Counted from the stretch's first letter, positions 52,221-63,764 are shown. The stretch: DNA of 64,000 nucleotides from Vibrio gazogenes (GCF_002196515.1 NZ_CP018835.1:62001-126000), one strand, 5' to 3'. The notes: generated by a model not told the origin, from the sequence alone. Numbers and translations are program-made.

Positions 52221-53354
52221 TTACAGCTCAAAGCCTTCAAAGTCATCAAGGTTCACTTGGTTATCAATCTGGCCGACCAGATATGAGCTGATTTCGGCTT
52301 CCTGAGGGGCAACCTGAACATTGTCTGAAGATAACCAAGCATTAATCCAAGGGATCGGGTTATTGACAGCTTCCGGATAAGCCACGTCCAGCCCGACAGC
52401 TTGCATACGAATATTGGTTATATACTCGACATATTGACAGAGGATATCTTTGTTCAGACCAATCATTGAGCCATCTTTGAACAGATATTCCGCCCATTCT
52501 TTCTCTTGCTCAGCGGCAGTCTTAAACAAGTCGAAACATTCTTGCTTACACTCTTCTGCAATCTGAATGAACGAAAAGTCATCCTGACCATTGCGCAGGA
52601 GATTCAACATATGTTGTGTGCCGGTCAGGTGCAGCGCTTCATCACGAGCAATCAGCTTAATAATTTTGGCATTCCCTTCCATGAGCTCTCGCTCAGCAAA
52701 GGCAAAAGAGCAGGCAAAGCTGACGTAAAAACGAATCGCTTCAAGTGCGTTGACTGACATCAGACACAAATAGAGCTTTTTCTTTAACTCATGGAGGCTG
52801 ACAACAACAGTCTGATGGTTGATCTCATGCTTGCCTTCACCATAACGGTGATAGTCGTTGGTCAGTTTGATCAATTCATCATAATAATGGGCAATATCAC
52901 CGGCCCGTTTAATAATGTGTTCATTTTCAACAATATCATCGAAAACGGTAGCAGGATCATTGACGATATTACGAATAATATGTGTGTATGACCGAGAGTG
53001 AATGGTTTCAGAGAAAGACCAGGTCTCAATCCATGTCTCCAATTCAGGCAGTGACACTAAAGGAAGCAGTGCCACGTTTGGACTGCGCCCCTGAATAGAA
53101 TCGAGCAGCGTCTGGTATTTCAGATTAGAGATGAAAATATGCTTTTCATGCTCGGGCAGATTGTTGTAGTTGATTCGATCTGTCGAGACATCGACTTCTT
53201 CGGGACGCCAGAAGAAAGAGAGCTGTTTCTCGATTAATTTTTCGAAGATCTCATATTTTTGTTGGTCATAACGTGCCACGTTTACAGGTTGACCAAGAAA
53301 CATCGGTTCTTTGAGCTGGTTGTTCTTTTTTTGTGTAAAAGTGCTGTAAGCCAT
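52221..53354 (-). CDS. nrdB: Ribonucleotide reductase class Ia beta subunit
   Basis: About 377 aa. The diiron ligands lie in [33 protein letters not shown] and [13 protein letters not shown]. The Tyr that carries the radical is in the second segment. The C-terminal tail DDFEGFEL is the peptide that docks on NrdA. The start is ATG 53354 ([19 protein letters not shown]), with GAGG upstream. It is coupled to yfaE. Confidence 0.95.
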   Translation of the reverse strand: MAYSTFTQKKNNQLKEPMFLGQPVNVARYDQQKYEIFEKLIEKQLSFFWRPEEVDVSTDRINYNNLPEHEKHIFISNLKYQTLLDSIQGRSPNVALLPLVSLPELETWIETWSFSETIHSRSYTHIIRNIVNDPATVFDDIVENEHIIKRAGDIAHYYDELIKLTNDYHRYGEGKHEINHQTVVVSLHELKKKLYLCLMSVNALEAIRFYVSFACSFAFAERELMEGNAKIIKLIARDEALHLTGTQHMLNLLRNGQDDFSFIQIAEECKQECFDLFKTAAEQEKEWAEYLFKDGSMIGLNKDILCQYVEYITNIRMQAVGLDVAYPEAVNNPIPWINAWLSSDNVQVAPQEAEISSYLVGQIDNQVNLDDFEGFEL

Positions 53355-53372
53355 AGTTGCCTCAATCTGTTT

Positions 53373-53395
53373 CACCCTCTCGTTGAGAGAGGGTG
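53373..53395 (-). other. Hairpin in the nrdA-nrdB spacer
   Basis: CACCCTCTC (53373-53381) and GAGAGGGTG (53387-53395) form a perfect 9-bp stem with a five-base loop and no T-run. It may set the relative levels of the two subunits by stabilising or processing the mRNA. Confidence 0.65.
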
Positions 53396-53442
53396 TAAAA
53401 CTGGTATATGTTGACAGAGAAAAGTTCTATCCGGTATACGCG

Positions 53443-55731
53443 TTAAATCTTACAAGCGCCACCGGCACAATCATCATCTTCAGTGATTGATGAAGTGACA
53501 TCCTTCTGATCGTCTTTCGCGCCATCTCTTGTATTGTGATAATACAGGGTTTTTACACCGAATTTATAAGCAGTCAGTAGATCCTGAAGTAGTTGCTTCA
53601 TTGGCACTCTGCCGCTTGCGTAACGCGTCGGATCATAGTTTGTATTTGCAGAAATCGATTGGTCGATAAATTTTTGCATGATACTTACAAGATGTAGATA
53701 GCCTTCATTTGAACCGATATCCCACAAGAGCTCGTAGTTAGATTTCAACTCAGTAAACTCAGGCACCACCTGTTTCAAAATACCGTCTTTCGATGCTTTC
53801 ACTGAAATATAACCACGTGGTGGCTCAATCCCATTGGTTGCATTTGAAATCTGAGACGATGTTTCTGAAGGCATCAGCGCTGTCAGCGTTGAGTTTCTCA
53901 AACCATATTCCATGATATCGGCACGAAGCTGATCCCAATCATAATGCAATGGTTCAGCACAGAGTTGGTCGATGTCCTTTTTGTAGGTATCAACTGGCAT
54001 CAGGCCTTTCGCATAGTTGGTTTCATTGAAAGCAGGGCAACGACCTTGCTCTTTTGCCAAATTCATCGATGCTTTGAGCAAATGATATTGCATGGCTTCA
54101 AAAGTACGGTGAGTGAGGTCATTGGCACTACCATCAGAATATTTGACGCCATGTTTTGCCAGATAATAGGCATAGTTGATCACGCCAACACCCAGCGTCC
54201 GGCGATTCATGGTTGCTTTACGCGCAGCAGGGAGTGGGTAATCTTGATAGTCAAGCAGCGCATCCAGTGCGCGGACAACAAGATCAGAGAGACCTTCAAA
54301 GTCATCTAAAGACTGAATCGCACCAAGGTTGAAGGCAGACAGCGTACACAGTGCTATTTCGCCTTCTTCATCTTCAACATTGTTCAATGGCTTGGTTGGT
54401 AATGCAATTTCAAGGCACAGATTCGATTGACGAACCGGGGCAACGCTGGCATCAAATGGACTATGAGTATTGCAGTGATCAACGTTTTGGATATAGATCC
54501 GTCCAGTGGAAGCTCGTTCTTGCATCAGCAGGGTAAAGAGTTCAACTGCTTTTACGGTTTCTCGCTTGATTGAAGCGTCATTTTCATACTGAGTATACAA
54601 ACGCTCAAACTCTGCCTGATCTTGGAAGAAGGCATCGTAGAGCCCCGGTACATCCGAAGGGGAGAACAAAGAAAGATTGCCACCCTGAACCAGACGTGTA
54701 TACATTAACTTGTTGAGCTGAACGCCGTAATCCATATGGCGGACTCGGTTTTCTTCAACACCACGGTTATTTTTAAGGACCAGCAGAGATTGTGCTTCGC
54801 GATGCCACAGAGGATAAAAGACTGTCGCAGCCCCCCCACGAACGCCACCTTGAGAGCAACACTTTACAGCGGTTTGGAAGTATTTATAGAAAGGGATACA
54901 ACCGGTGTGAAATGCTTCTCCGCCACGGATTTCTGAACCCAGTGCACGAATACGACCAGCATTGATACCAATACCTGCACGTTGTGACACGTAACGGACG
55001 ATAGAACTCGATGTTGCATTGATTGAGTCGAGGCTGTCACCACACTCAATCAAAACACAGGAGCTAAATTGGCGTGTCGGGGTACGGACACCGGACATAA
55101 TCGGTGTTGGTAACGAGATCTGAAACTTCGACGTCGCATCGTAGAAACGTTTGACATAGCTCAGCCGTGTTTCCTGAGGGTATTTGGCAAACAAGCAGGC
55201 TGCGACCAGAATATACAGGAATTGGGCACTCTCATAGATCTGTCCTGTTACACGGTTTTGGACAAAATACTTACCTTCCAATTGTTTGACGGCAGCATAA
55301 GAGAAGTTTAGATCGCGGCGGTGATCGATATAGTTGCCCAGTTCGATCCACTCTTCCTGCGTATAATCTTCAATGAGATGGCGGTCATATTTGCCCATCT
55401 CAACCAGTTTTGTTACGTGATTAAATAATGTCGGCGGCTCATATTGACCGTATGCTTTTTTCCTCAGATGGAATACGGCAAGTCTGGCGGCAAGATATTG
55501 GTAATCTGGCGAATCTTCGGAGATTAAATCGGCGGCGGATTTAATCAGTGTCTCATGAATGTCGGAAGTGGTGATGCCGTCATAAAACTGGATATGGGCT
55601 CGGAGTTCAACTTGTGAAACCGATACATTTTGCAGCTCTTCTGCTGCCCATGCGATAACCCGATGGATCTTATCTAGATCGATTTGTTCTTTACGTCCAT
55701 CGCGCTTTGTAACTGTGAGTTGTTGGTTCAT
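53443..55731 (-). CDS. nrdA: Ribonucleotide reductase class Ia alpha subunit
   Basis: A 762-aa protein. An N-terminal ATP-cone (VTKRDGRKEQIDLDKIHRVI) is followed by the catalytic barrel with RQFSSCVLIECGDSLDSINA and NLCLEIALP. The C-terminal redox cysteines lie near DDDCAGGACKI. It reduces ribonucleoside diphosphates. It precedes nrdB and yfaE on the minus strand and has a NrdR box upstream. Confidence 0.96.
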   Translation of the reverse strand: MNQQLTVTKRDGRKEQIDLDKIHRVIAWAAEELQNVSVSQVELRAHIQFYDGITTSDIHETLIKSAADLISEDSPDYQYLAARLAVFHLRKKAYGQYEPPTLFNHVTKLVEMGKYDRHLIEDYTQEEWIELGNYIDHRRDLNFSYAAVKQLEGKYFVQNRVTGQIYESAQFLYILVAACLFAKYPQETRLSYVKRFYDATSKFQISLPTPIMSGVRTPTRQFSSCVLIECGDSLDSINATSSSIVRYVSQRAGIGINAGRIRALGSEIRGGEAFHTGCIPFYKYFQTAVKCCSQGGVRGGAATVFYPLWHREAQSLLVLKNNRGVEENRVRHMDYGVQLNKLMYTRLVQGGNLSLFSPSDVPGLYDAFFQDQAEFERLYTQYENDASIKRETVKAVELFTLLMQERASTGRIYIQNVDHCNTHSPFDASVAPVRQSNLCLEIALPTKPLNNVEDEEGEIALCTLSAFNLGAIQSLDDFEGLSDLVVRALDALLDYQDYPLPAARKATMNRRTLGVGVINYAYYLAKHGVKYSDGSANDLTHRTFEAMQYHLLKASMNLAKEQGRCPAFNETNYAKGLMPVDTYKKDIDQLCAEPLHYDWDQLRADIMEYGLRNSTLTALMPSETSSQISNATNGIEPPRGYISVKASKDGILKQVVPEFTELKSNYELLWDIGSNEGYLHLVSIMQKFIDQSISANTNYDPTRYASGRVPMKQLLQDLLTAYKFGVKTLYYHNTRDGAKDDQKDVTSSITEDDDCAGGACKI

Positions 55732-55827
55732 TCTGCTTTATTTCCCTAACAAAACTGATAAGACCGACTATGAATTATTTGAGGTTTAGGGTCTTGCTTA
55801 TCTGATATAAATAACATTATGCGTCAA

Positions 55828-55873
55828 ACACAATATATAGGGTCTTCGTGCCTTGCGGATTACAAGATAGTGC
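55828..55873 (-). promoter_or_regulatory. NrdR box upstream of nrdA, with a possible partner
   Basis: ACACAATATATAGGGT (55828-55843) fits the 16-base NrdR consensus with one mismatch. A weaker half-site, GATAGTG, lies around 55858-55873, 30 bp away centre to centre, which is close to the usual spacing of paired boxes. Confidence 0.7.
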
Positions 55874-56157
55874 TATTGCGGGTTTATTTCAAGTTTGTCA
55901 TCAGGGGACATCTTGTGGATAACCAGCGCATGAAATTTTTTTGTTAGTAGCTGCTTACTGAGAACCTGTGTTTACAAGAGAATGGCAAAACAGGTGACAT
56001 TTATTTGAGTGAAGTTCTACTAAAATGAAAAAAAAACAGCTTGATCTTTAGTGGTAAATGATCAGATCAAATCTCTGGTGTTAATTTCATCAATATGTAT
56101 GAAAAACGTGCACCAGCAAGCCGATGCACAGACTTGATACAAGGTCCAAAAATGACC
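55874..56157. other. Spacer between the nrd operon and ubiG
   Basis: No gene is seen. This space holds the rest of the nrdA promoter region and the 3' end of the ubiG transcript. No clear terminator hairpin was found. Confidence 0.4.
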
Positions 56158-56865
56158 TTATTCGGGCAATATGGTATGCACAATATAATTGACATCGACT
56201 CGATGTCCGAGACGATATGTTTGGGTGAAGGGATTGTAGTGTAGCCCCGTGATCCCTCGTTCTTGCAGTGGGGTCTGATCAATCATCCGGAATAACTCTG
56301 AGGGACGGATAAATTTCTCATGGTCATGTGTGCCTTCCGGGACAATCTTCAGCAACTTTTCTGCACCGACAATCGCAAATAAATAGGATTTCAAATTACG
56401 GTTTAGGGTTGAAAAGAACACATGTCCGCCGGGCTTAACCAGTCGGGCACATGCCTGAATAATGGATTGAGGTTCAGGGACATGCTCGATCATTTCCATA
56501 CATGTGACCACATCATAAGCGGCTGGATGACGTTGGGCGTGTTCTTCAATGGTTGTCTGGACATAATCAATTTTTAAATGACTCTCTAGTGCATGCAGCC
56601 GTGCAACTTCGAGTGGTTCTTTTCCCATGTCGAGGCCTGTGACCGTCGCACCTTCGCGTGCGATACTTTCAGTGAGAATACCACCACCGCATCCGACATC
56701 CAGAACGTGTTTACCGAATAGCCCATTGGCTTGTTGCAAGACATAATCTAGGCGAAGTGGGTTGATTTGATGCAGTGGTTTAAACTCTCCTTCCAGATCC
56801 CACCATCGGGAAGCCATGTCTTCAAACTTTTGAATTTCTCTCGGGTCCACATTCTGTGTCGTCAT
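56158..56865 (-). CDS. ubiG: Ubiquinone biosynthesis O-methyltransferase UbiG
   Basis: A 235-aa SAM methyltransferase. It starts [20 protein letters not shown], with the SAM loop [20 protein letters not shown] and [12 protein letters not shown]. It carries out both O-methylation steps in ubiquinone synthesis. It is divergent from gyrA, as in related genomes. Confidence 0.95.
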   Translation of the reverse strand: MTTQNVDPREIQKFEDMASRWWDLEGEFKPLHQINPLRLDYVLQQANGLFGKHVLDVGCGGGILTESIAREGATVTGLDMGKEPLEVARLHALESHLKIDYVQTTIEEHAQRHPAAYDVVTCMEMIEHVPEPQSIIQACARLVKPGGHVFFSTLNRNLKSYLFAIVGAEKLLKIVPEGTHDHEKFIRPSELFRMIDQTPLQERGITGLHYNPFTQTYRLGHRVDVNYIVHTILPE

Positions 56866-57248
56866 TTTCAGATCCGTTGTTGATATCTACATTGTCGCAA
56901 TCGCGATGTACCGTTTTGCTCGTCGTATTATACAGAAATGCAATGTCCCCGAAAGTTTCAGTCTCTGAAACCCGCAATATTTACTATCTATTCATCTCAT
57001 CAATTGATCCTGGTTCGCTAATATCCTGATGACGGTAGAAAGTGGATTGGCTTATACGTTGAAAAAATGCACTGATGAATCAATGACTCTTGAAGAAGTG
57101 AATAAAATATAGGCAGTTAATTCGCGACCGATGTAACAAGCTGAGAAAAGGAGAGTGAAAGTGATGCCGAAGTAGCAAAACCTGTGTTATATTTTCCGGT
57201 CTTATACGTATCGAATATACGATCAAACTATAGAGGGACAATGGCTCT

Positions 57249-59984
57249 ATGAGCGATCTAGCTAAAGAGATCACGCCTGTCAGTATAGAAGATGAGCTGA
57301 GAGGCTCGTACCTTGACTATGCAATGTCGGTCATTGTAGGTCGGGCACTTCCTGATGCACGTGACGGACTTAAACCTGTGCACCGTCGGGTACTATACGC
57401 AATGAGCGTGTTGGGGAATGATTGGAATAAACCCTACAAAAAATCGGCCCGTGTTGTCGGCGATGTCATCGGTAAATATCACCCCCATGGTGATAGTGCC
57501 GTCTACGACACAATTGTACGGATGGCACAACCGTTTTCACTTCGTTATATGCTGGTCGATGGCCAGGGCAACTTTGGCTCAATTGATGGTGATTCTGCGG
57601 CAGCAATGCGTTATACCGAAGTTCGGATGGCAAAAATTTCCCATGAGCTGCTTGCCGATCTGGATAAAGAAACCGTCGATTATGTCTCAAACTACGATGA
57701 TACCGAGCAAATTCCAGCCGTATTACCAACAAAAGTACCGAACTTGTTGGTCAATGGTGCTTCTGGAATTGCGGTTGGTATGGCGACCAACATTCCGCCC
57801 CATAACTTAGGGGAAGTTATCGATGGATGCCTTGCTTTCATCGACAATGAAGATATTACGATCGATGAATTGCTCGAATATATTCCGGGCCCGGACTTTC
57901 CAACTGCTGCCATGATTAGTGGACGGAAAGGTATCATTGATGCCTATAAAACGGGTCGGGGGAAAATTTATCTCCGCTCCAAAGCGGATATCGAAAGTGA
58001 TAAGAATGGTCGTGAAACCATTGTTGTGACTGAAATTCCGTATCAGGTCAATAAAGCTCGTCTGATCGAGAAGATCGCGGAACTGGTCAAAGATAAAAAA
58101 GTCGAAGGTATCAGTGCACTGCGCGATGAGTCTGATAAAGACGGGATGCGTATTGTTATCGAATGTAAGCGTGATGCTGTCGGAGAAGTGGTACTGAACA
58201 ATCTGTATTCACAGACTCAGTTGCAAACGACTTTCGGGATTAACATGGTTGCTCTCGATAATGGTCAGCCCAAACTGTTTAACTTGAAAGAACTGTTAAA
58301 GTGTTTTGTTAACCATCGCCGTGAAGTGGTCACCCGTCGTACGATTTTCGAATTACGTAAAGCTCGGGATCGTGCTCATATCCTTGAAGGTCTGGCTCTT
58401 GCACTGGCAAATATCGATGACATTATTGAGTTGATTCGTCGTGCACCGACACCAGCAGAAGCCAAAGCGGGTCTATTGGCGCGCGGCTGGTCTTTAGGGG
58501 ATGTGGCAGCGATGCTGGAACGTGCGGGTGTAGACTCTGCACGACCTGACTGGCTGGAACCACAATATGGTATCCGTGATGGTCTGTATTTCCTGACAGA
58601 GCAACAGGCACAAGCGATTCTTGAGTTAAGACTGCACCGCCTGACCGGTCTTGAGCATGAAAAGATCCTCGATGAGTACAAGGGATTACTGGAAGAAATC
58701 GCTGAGTTAATGTTGATTCTTTCCAGCACTGAACGTCTCATGGAAGTTATTCGGGAAGAACTGGAAACGATCAGAAACGGTTTCGGTGATAATCGTCTGA
58801 CAGAAATCACAGCTGCTTCACATGATATTGATATGGAAGAGCTGATCGCGCGTGAAGATGTCGTTGTTACTTTATCTCATGAAAGATATGTGAAGTATCA
58901 GTCTCTGAGTGATTATGAATCCCAGCGTCGTGGTGGTAAGGGCAAAAGTGCCACGAAGATGAAAGACGAAGATTATATTGAACGTCTGTTGGTGGCGAAT
59001 ACACACGATAATATTCTGTGTTTCTCGACGCGTGGTAAAACGTATCGTCTCAAAGTGTATCAGTTACCTCATGCGACTCGGACTGCGCGAGGGAAGCCAA
59101 TCAATAATATTCTTCCGCTGGAAGAAAATGAACGGATCACGGCTATTCTTCGGGTTGCTGAATATGCTGCAGATAAATTTATCTTTATGGCAACCGGTGA
59201 TGGGACGGTGAAGAAAACACCGCTTGATCAGTTTGCCAATGTTCGCTCTAACGGTCTGATTGCTGTGAACTTACGGGATGACGATTCATTGATTGGTGTC
59301 GATATTACGGATGGGAACAGTGAAATCATGTTGTTCTCTAAATTCGGTAAAGTTGTGCGCTTTAAAGAAGCAGAAGAAATCGCCGTCGTGGATGAAAATG
59401 GTCAACCAGTGCTGGATGAAAATGGCCAGCCGGAGATCAAATTCAAAGGCGTGAGACCAATGGGTCGTACTGCATCGGGTGTGCGAGGCATGAAACTGGC
59501 TGATGGTGATCAGGTGGTATCGTTAATTGTACCGAAGACCGATGGTGATGTACTCACAGTCACTGAAAATGGTTATGGTAAGCGCACCAGCCTGTCTGAA
59601 TACCCAACGAAAGGCCGTGGGACTCAGGGGGTTGTTTCAATCAAAGTATCTGAGCGTAACGGTAGCGTCGTTGGTGCGGTGCAGGTTGATGAAGGTGATG
59701 AGTTTATGATGATCACCAATGCTGGAACATTGGTTCGAACCCGTGTCGGAGAAGTCAGTCAGGTTGGTCGTAATACTCAGGGCGTGACACTGATTCGGAC
59801 TTCAGAGGACGAAAAAGTGGTCGGCCTACAGCGAATCGAAGAAGTGGAAGATGCTGATATCGATATTGATATCGAGTCTGAAGGTGCGCTAACAGGGGAT
59901 GCTCCTGAGGTTTCGTCATCAGACGTGGCATCGCCTAATGAGGATGATCTCTCAGATGAGCAAAATCAGTCTGAAGATGATTAA
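57249..59984 (+). CDS. gyrA: DNA gyrase subunit A
   Basis: A 911-aa protein. The N-terminal quinolone region reads [20 protein letters not shown], with Ser83 and Asp87 as in sensitive strains. The catalytic Tyr122 is in AAAMRYTE. The C-terminal domain has the GyrA box QRRGGKGK, a repeated DENGQP insert ([15 protein letters not shown]), and an acidic tail. It introduces negative supercoils together with GyrB. A strong terminator follows. Confidence 0.97.
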   Translation: MSDLAKEITPVSIEDELRGSYLDYAMSVIVGRALPDARDGLKPVHRRVLYAMSVLGNDWNKPYKKSARVVGDVIGKYHPHGDSAVYDTIVRMAQPFSLRYMLVDGQGNFGSIDGDSAAAMRYTEVRMAKISHELLADLDKETVDYVSNYDDTEQIPAVLPTKVPNLLVNGASGIAVGMATNIPPHNLGEVIDGCLAFIDNEDITIDELLEYIPGPDFPTAAMISGRKGIIDAYKTGRGKIYLRSKADIESDKNGRETIVVTEIPYQVNKARLIEKIAELVKDKKVEGISALRDESDKDGMRIVIECKRDAVGEVVLNNLYSQTQLQTTFGINMVALDNGQPKLFNLKELLKCFVNHRREVVTRRTIFELRKARDRAHILEGLALALANIDDIIELIRRAPTPAEAKAGLLARGWSLGDVAAMLERAGVDSARPDWLEPQYGIRDGLYFLTEQQAQAILELRLHRLTGLEHEKILDEYKGLLEEIAELMLILSSTERLMEVIREELETIRNGFGDNRLTEITAASHDIDMEELIAREDVVVTLSHERYVKYQSLSDYESQRRGGKGKSATKMKDEDYIERLLVANTHDNILCFSTRGKTYRLKVYQLPHATRTARGKPINNILPLEENERITAILRVAEYAADKFIFMATGDGTVKKTPLDQFANVRSNGLIAVNLRDDDSLIGVDITDGNSEIMLFSKFGKVVRFKEAEEIAVVDENGQPVLDENGQPEIKFKGVRPMGRTASGVRGMKLADGDQVVSLIVPKTDGDVLTVTENGYGKRTSLSEYPTKGRGTQGVVSIKVSERNGSVVGAVQVDEGDEFMMITNAGTLVRTRVGEVSQVGRNTQGVTLIRTSEDEKVVGLQRIEEVEDADIDIDIESEGALTGDAPEVSSSDVASPNEDDLSDEQNQSEDD

Positions 59985-60032
59985 TTCTGACGAATATCAG
60001 CGATAACGCTTATAAAATCGAGATATTTGCCT

Positions 60033-60067
60033 AATGCCGGTCAGTTAAAAGCTGACCGGCATTTTTT
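60033..60067 (+). terminator. Rho-independent terminator after gyrA
   Basis: AATGCCGGTCAG (60033-60044), loop TTAAAA, GCTGACCGGCATT (60051-60063), then a T-run. Confidence 0.95.
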
Positions 60068-60374
60068 ATAAGAATCGTTTTGCGATTTTTTCTCACCATA
60101 CCAGCCTGAATCGGGGTCTCTGGTTGGTGGGTATAAACCATTAAAAATTCACAGCAGACAAATCGCCCATTTTTTGCCCGATGGGTTGCTTGCTATGACA
60201 TTTATCTGGGGTTGACAGCGTAATTGACAATGAAATTAACAACTTACTCAGTTGCTCTTAGCAGAAAAAAATAACATAAAATGTGATTCTTATTCCAATA
60301 ATTGAATATTCATAGGACAATAAATGAGAAAATGATAAAATTTTTCTACTTGTTACCGATAATGGATAGATGCA
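60068..60374. other. Non-coding region after gyrA
   Basis: About 300 bases, AT-rich towards the right, with no gene. Stops occur in all frames. It probably holds the promoter of the small gene at 60375. Confidence 0.4.
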
Positions 60375-60551
60375 GTGGACTCTCAAGTAACTCAGTTGAA
60401 GAAAGACTTCTACCAGCAGATTATGTCGCAGCACGCGTATGCATTTCCAAATACGTCTTCAACATTGTCACTTTTAACTGATGAAGAGCTGGAGCAGATT
60501 GAAAGAGTCTGGATCGAACTAATCATGTGGAAAAAAGCGCAGACGCATTAA
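60375..60551 (+). CDS. Small protein with GTG start, 58 aa
   Basis: The frame GTG GAC TCT CAA runs to TAA at 60549-60551. It encodes a hydrophilic N-terminus (VTQLKKDFYQQIMSQHAYAF) and a helical end (LTDEELEQIERVWIELIMWK). An in-frame stop 12 bases upstream rules out a longer protein; ATG 60423 is a shorter option. No strong ribosome site is visible. A clear terminator follows 25 bases later, which supports a real transcript. No family is recognised. Confidence 0.55.
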   Translation: MDSQVTQLKKDFYQQIMSQHAYAFPNTSSTLSLLTDEELEQIERVWIELIMWKKAQTH

Positions 60552-60575
60552 CAGGTAGCGGCTCATACATATAAG

Positions 60576-60612
60576 AAACCCGGTAAATCAACTGATTACC
60601 GGGTTTTTTATA
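60576..60612 (+). terminator. Rho-independent terminator after the 58-aa gene
   Basis: AAACCCGGTAA (60576-60586) pairs with TTACCGGGTTT (60596-60606), then T-run and TATA. Confidence 0.93.
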
Positions 60613-60851
60613 TTGAAAATTTGTAGTGATGTAATACATGTTGCTATTTATCAGGCAGGTCAGTGGTGTTTGATGCGTATGATTTGCAAGGATTACGCAG
60701 CAATATGGAATAATCTCTTTTTCTCTCGGACATCTAGTGGTATTTTCTATTTGTAATATTATAACGTCACCTCGTATTCGCGATGGCGACGTAAATGCAA
60801 AATATTTTGATTGTTATTGATATAAAAATATCTGAGTAAGAGAGTACTGAT

Positions 60852-61448
60852 ATGGCGGATGTCCGAGCCAGAGTGGATTTAAAAGTTGGAGCAAAAAGTG
60901 ATATTGATGCTGAGATCCTCTCTTTTCACGGTTTGAATACAGAGAAAGAACACGTTGCTTTGATTTTTAAATCTGCAGACTTAAATCAAGAAATTCCTTT
61001 AGTGAGAATGCATTCAGAGTGTCTGACTGGTGATGTATTCCACTCATCAAGATGTGACTGTGGTGAACAACTAGAAGAAACTATCACGAAAATGGGAGAG
61101 TTGGGTGGAATCATTCTGTACCTTCGTCAGGAAGGGCGGGGGATTGGTTTGTATAATAAAATTGATGCCTATCGGCTTCAAAGTCAGGGGTTGAATACTT
61201 ACGAAGCAAACCGAGAGCTTGGTTTTGATGATGATCTCAGAGAGTTTTCTGAAGCTGCGCAAATGCTGAAGGCTCTGAATATCACTAAAATTCGCTTAGT
61301 TACGAACAACCCCAAGAAAGTGAATGATTTGAAAACACATGGCATTGAAATTGTCGAGATTGTCCATACGGCTGCCCATATTAAAGCTGGTAATACCGAC
61401 TATCTGAAAGCAAAAGTTAGTTATGGTAAGCATAAACTCTCACTGTAA
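60852..61448 (+). CDS. ribA: GTP cyclohydrolase II
   Basis: A 198-aa protein. It has [20 protein letters not shown] with the zinc cysteines, the catalytic [20 protein letters not shown], and [12 protein letters not shown]. It opens GTP in the first step of riboflavin synthesis. It is preceded by a 240-base AT-rich leader in which I recognise no FMN riboswitch. Confidence 0.95.
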   Translation: MADVRARVDLKVGAKSDIDAEILSFHGLNTEKEHVALIFKSADLNQEIPLVRMHSECLTGDVFHSSRCDCGEQLEETITKMGELGGIILYLRQEGRGIGLYNKIDAYRLQSQGLNTYEANRELGFDDDLREFSEAAQMLKALNITKIRLVTNNPKKVNDLKTHGIEIVEIVHTAAHIKAGNTDYLKAKVSYGKHKLSL

Positions 61449-61681
61449 GTGAAGCAATTTCACTGATTATTCATCCCATTATCTCATCGATGTTTTGACG
61501 TATTCTATATTGTGTCAATATGGCCTCTGCGTTCATCACAACAAGAACGAGTGGTTCTCAGACTAAGTTTGTGGTGAGTGATAGAGGCATTTTGAATAGA
61601 CGATTTGTCGTTTAGTCGAGCCTTGTCAAAGCTATCTTGGAGTGTCATAGTTCACTGAAATTAGGTTTTATAAGGAAAAAT

Positions 61682-62338
61682 ATGTCTCTTCAATATCAAA
61701 TAGTCCCCGTAACGGCTTTTGCTCAGAATTGTTCAATTGTTTGGTGTGATGAAACAATGAAGGGCATCGTGATTGACCCCGGTGGTGATGAAAAGCATCT
61801 TGCAGAAGTGATCCAGGGATTAGGTGTACAAGTTGTACATATCGTTCTAACGCATGGACATCTCGATCATGTCGGTGGCACGCAGGCTTTGCAACAATCG
61901 CTTGGCGATGTCGATATTATTGGCCCTCATCAAGCCGATCTGTTTTGGCTACAAGAGCTGGAAAATCAAAGTCAGATGTTTGGTTTTCCCCGGACGACAT
62001 CATTTGCCCCCGATCAGTGGTTGAATGAAGGGGATTGGGTTGCTTTTGGCCATCAAACGCTTCAGGTTTATCATACGCCAGGTCATACTCCGGGTCATGT
62101 TTGTTTGTTTAGTGAGTCAGCAAAGGTTGCTTTTGTCGGTGACGTTTTGTTTCAGGGAAGTATCGGAAGAACTGACTTTCCTCAAGGTGACTTCGAGACA
62201 CTCATTCGTTCGATCAAAACAAAGCTTTGGCCATTGGGCAATGATGTCACGTTTATTCCCGGCCATGGCCCACAATCAACATTTGGTCATGAACGAGCTT
62301 CAAATCCTTTTGTTGCGGATGAGATGCCTCTCTATTGA
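61682..62338 (+). CDS. YcbL-like metallo-beta-lactamase-fold hydrolase (type II glyoxalase family)
   Basis: About 218 aa. Zinc motif LTHGHLDHVGG, a third His in HTPGHTPGHVCLF, and VGDVLFQGSIGRTDFPQGD. The end IPGHGP completes the binuclear site. Such proteins hydrolyse S-lactoylglutathione-like thioesters. The start is ATG 61682 behind TAAGGAAAAAT; the longer frame from 61637 is not supported. Its stop overlaps the end of the convergent DUF2982 gene. Confidence 0.9.
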   Translation: MSLQYQIVPVTAFAQNCSIVWCDETMKGIVIDPGGDEKHLAEVIQGLGVQVVHIVLTHGHLDHVGGTQALQQSLGDVDIIGPHQADLFWLQELENQSQMFGFPRTTSFAPDQWLNEGDWVAFGHQTLQVYHTPGHTPGHVCLFSESAKVAFVGDVLFQGSIGRTDFPQGDFETLIRSIKTKLWPLGNDVTFIPGHGPQSTFGHERASNPFVADEMPLY

Positions 62339-63012
62339 TGAGATAACTCCGGCTCTGCTGCTGCAATATAGCGCCGGGCCATTCCAATCAGTTCATCGCC
62401 TTGAATGCCTAAATCACTCATGGGGATGAATATATCATATCCATGATAGTTTCTTTGATAGCTCATCCGGTTTGCCAGCATTGCCAGTAAGCCGGAATAT
62501 AGTTGTCCATCTGCCGATTTATATAGACTCGGATCCAAAACAATATCTTCAAACTCAGAGAGTCGGATATGATGCTGTTTCATGCCCAAATAGAGTAACC
62601 CACGCTGAGACAACAATATGTCACTGATAATGCGAGGACAAATACTGTCAAGATAAGGTGTATAGGACTTCAGACGAATACCGACCCACGGGAGTGATTG
62701 GTGCCAGCCATCGATATTGTAGGTACATTGATTAATCTCTTGGATATTGTTCCACTTAACAACCCAACCACCGCGAAACGTATGTTGTTGGAAATGGGTT
62801 GCGGTCAGCGTATAGCGCACCTGACTTTTGCGGATCAACCAATAAAGCAGTACTGCGACACCGGAGAATAATGCAGTATAAACCAAAGCCAGAGAGAGTG
62901 TGTTGGCTGTCATGATGATAAGCAGGGCGACTGTAGCATACGCAATTATCATTAAACGTACAGATCGCTGCTGAAAATCAAATTCAAAATTTGAAAGATG
63001 AACCGTCTGCAT
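62332..63012 (-). CDS. DUF2982 family membrane protein
   Basis: About 226 aa with two helices near the N-terminus (LMIIAYATVALLIIMTANTL, ALVYTALFSGVAVLLYWLI) and a soluble C-terminal domain (WVVKWNNIQEINQCTYNIDG, PWVGIRLKSYTPYLDSICPR). I recognise it as DUF2982, seen in vibrios, function unknown. ATG 63012 (MQTVHLSNFEFDF) is the more likely start. Confidence 0.75.
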   Translation of the reverse strand: MQTVHLSNFEFDFQQRSVRLMIIAYATVALLIIMTANTLSLALVYTALFSGVAVLLYWLIRKSQVRYTLTATHFQQHTFRGGWVVKWNNIQEINQCTYNIDGWHQSLPWVGIRLKSYTPYLDSICPRIISDILLSQRGLLYLGMKQHHIRLSEFEDIVLDPSLYKSADGQLYSGLLAMLANRMSYQRNYHGYDIFIPMSDLGIQGDELIGMARRYIAAAEPELSHQ

Positions 63013-63320
63013 ATCTGTTCCACAATCATTTGGCACGATGTTTTTTCTTCAATCGATGATTCTCCAGAAGAAATAACGACTTGGGAGCTGACACTTGAAA
63101 CTCCTGAACATAATATCGCCAAGTATTGAGAAGATACAGTGCTCTTGTCTCATCGTTGCTTTATCAGTGCTGATTTGTTTGCTTTTTAATCATTTTCAGC
63201 CTAAAAGCGGACTTTTCATGCCAAATCATTTCTGCTGTCTATAAATTAAGGAAAATTTTTGATATAAACCGCACTTTGTTTAATGAATACTGTCTCGGCA
63301 GTTGTAATGGAGAATATTCG

Positions 63321-63677
63321 ATGAGACTTGCTCACAAGCGTAATGTGCAGAATAAACTGCAAAAGCGCATGAAAGCCTTTGCTGTAAAACCGACTTTAAA
63401 ACAGTCTGAAACTAAGATGCAGACCCCTGTTTCTTCGGTTCAGCCAAAGGTAGCGAAAATCGTCAACGAAAATCTCACCCCGAAGCAGGCACAAGTGCTG
63501 GACATTGTGACTCAACATGTTGATGGCATTAATCCGAAAAGCATTGGACTAGAAGCTGGTCAGGAAGAAACAAAAGCGGCTAGCTGGGCAACAGGGGCAC
63601 TGAAAAAACTTTTAGAAGATAATCTTGTTGAAAAAGTGCAACTGGCGGGGAATAAGGTGCTTTATAAACGCGCTTAA
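63321..63677 (+). CDS. Hypothetical protein with winged-helix-like C-terminus
   Basis: About 118 aa. The N-terminus is basic and disordered (MRLAHKRNVQNKLQKRMKAF). The C-terminal half (NLTPKQAQVLDIVTQHVDGI, then WATGALKKLLEDNLVEKVQL, AGNKVLYKRA) has the shape of a winged helix or MarR-like wing. ATG 63321 follows GGAGAATATTCG. Function is unknown; a DNA-binding role is a guess. Confidence 0.7.
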   Translation: MRLAHKRNVQNKLQKRMKAFAVKPTLKQSETKMQTPVSSVQPKVAKIVNENLTPKQAQVLDIVTQHVDGINPKSIGLEAGQEETKAASWATGALKKLLEDNLVEKVQLAGNKVLYKRA

Positions 63678-63692
63678 ACTTGATTCGTGCTA

Positions 63693-63732
63693 AAAAGATC
63701 CAGTCGTGATGTCATTCCGCTGGATCTTTTAA
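63693..63732. terminator. Bidirectional terminator
   Basis: AAAAGATCCAG (63693-63703) pairs with CTGGATCTTTT (63720-63730). It lies between the 118-aa gene and the converging MarR gene. Confidence 0.88.
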
Positions 63733-63764
63733 GAAAGTAAGCCATTGCCTCTATCGTCAATTCG

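Noticed and set aside
60613..60851. FMN riboswitch before ribA
   Set aside because: The leader is AT-rich and lacks the conserved RFN element blocks.
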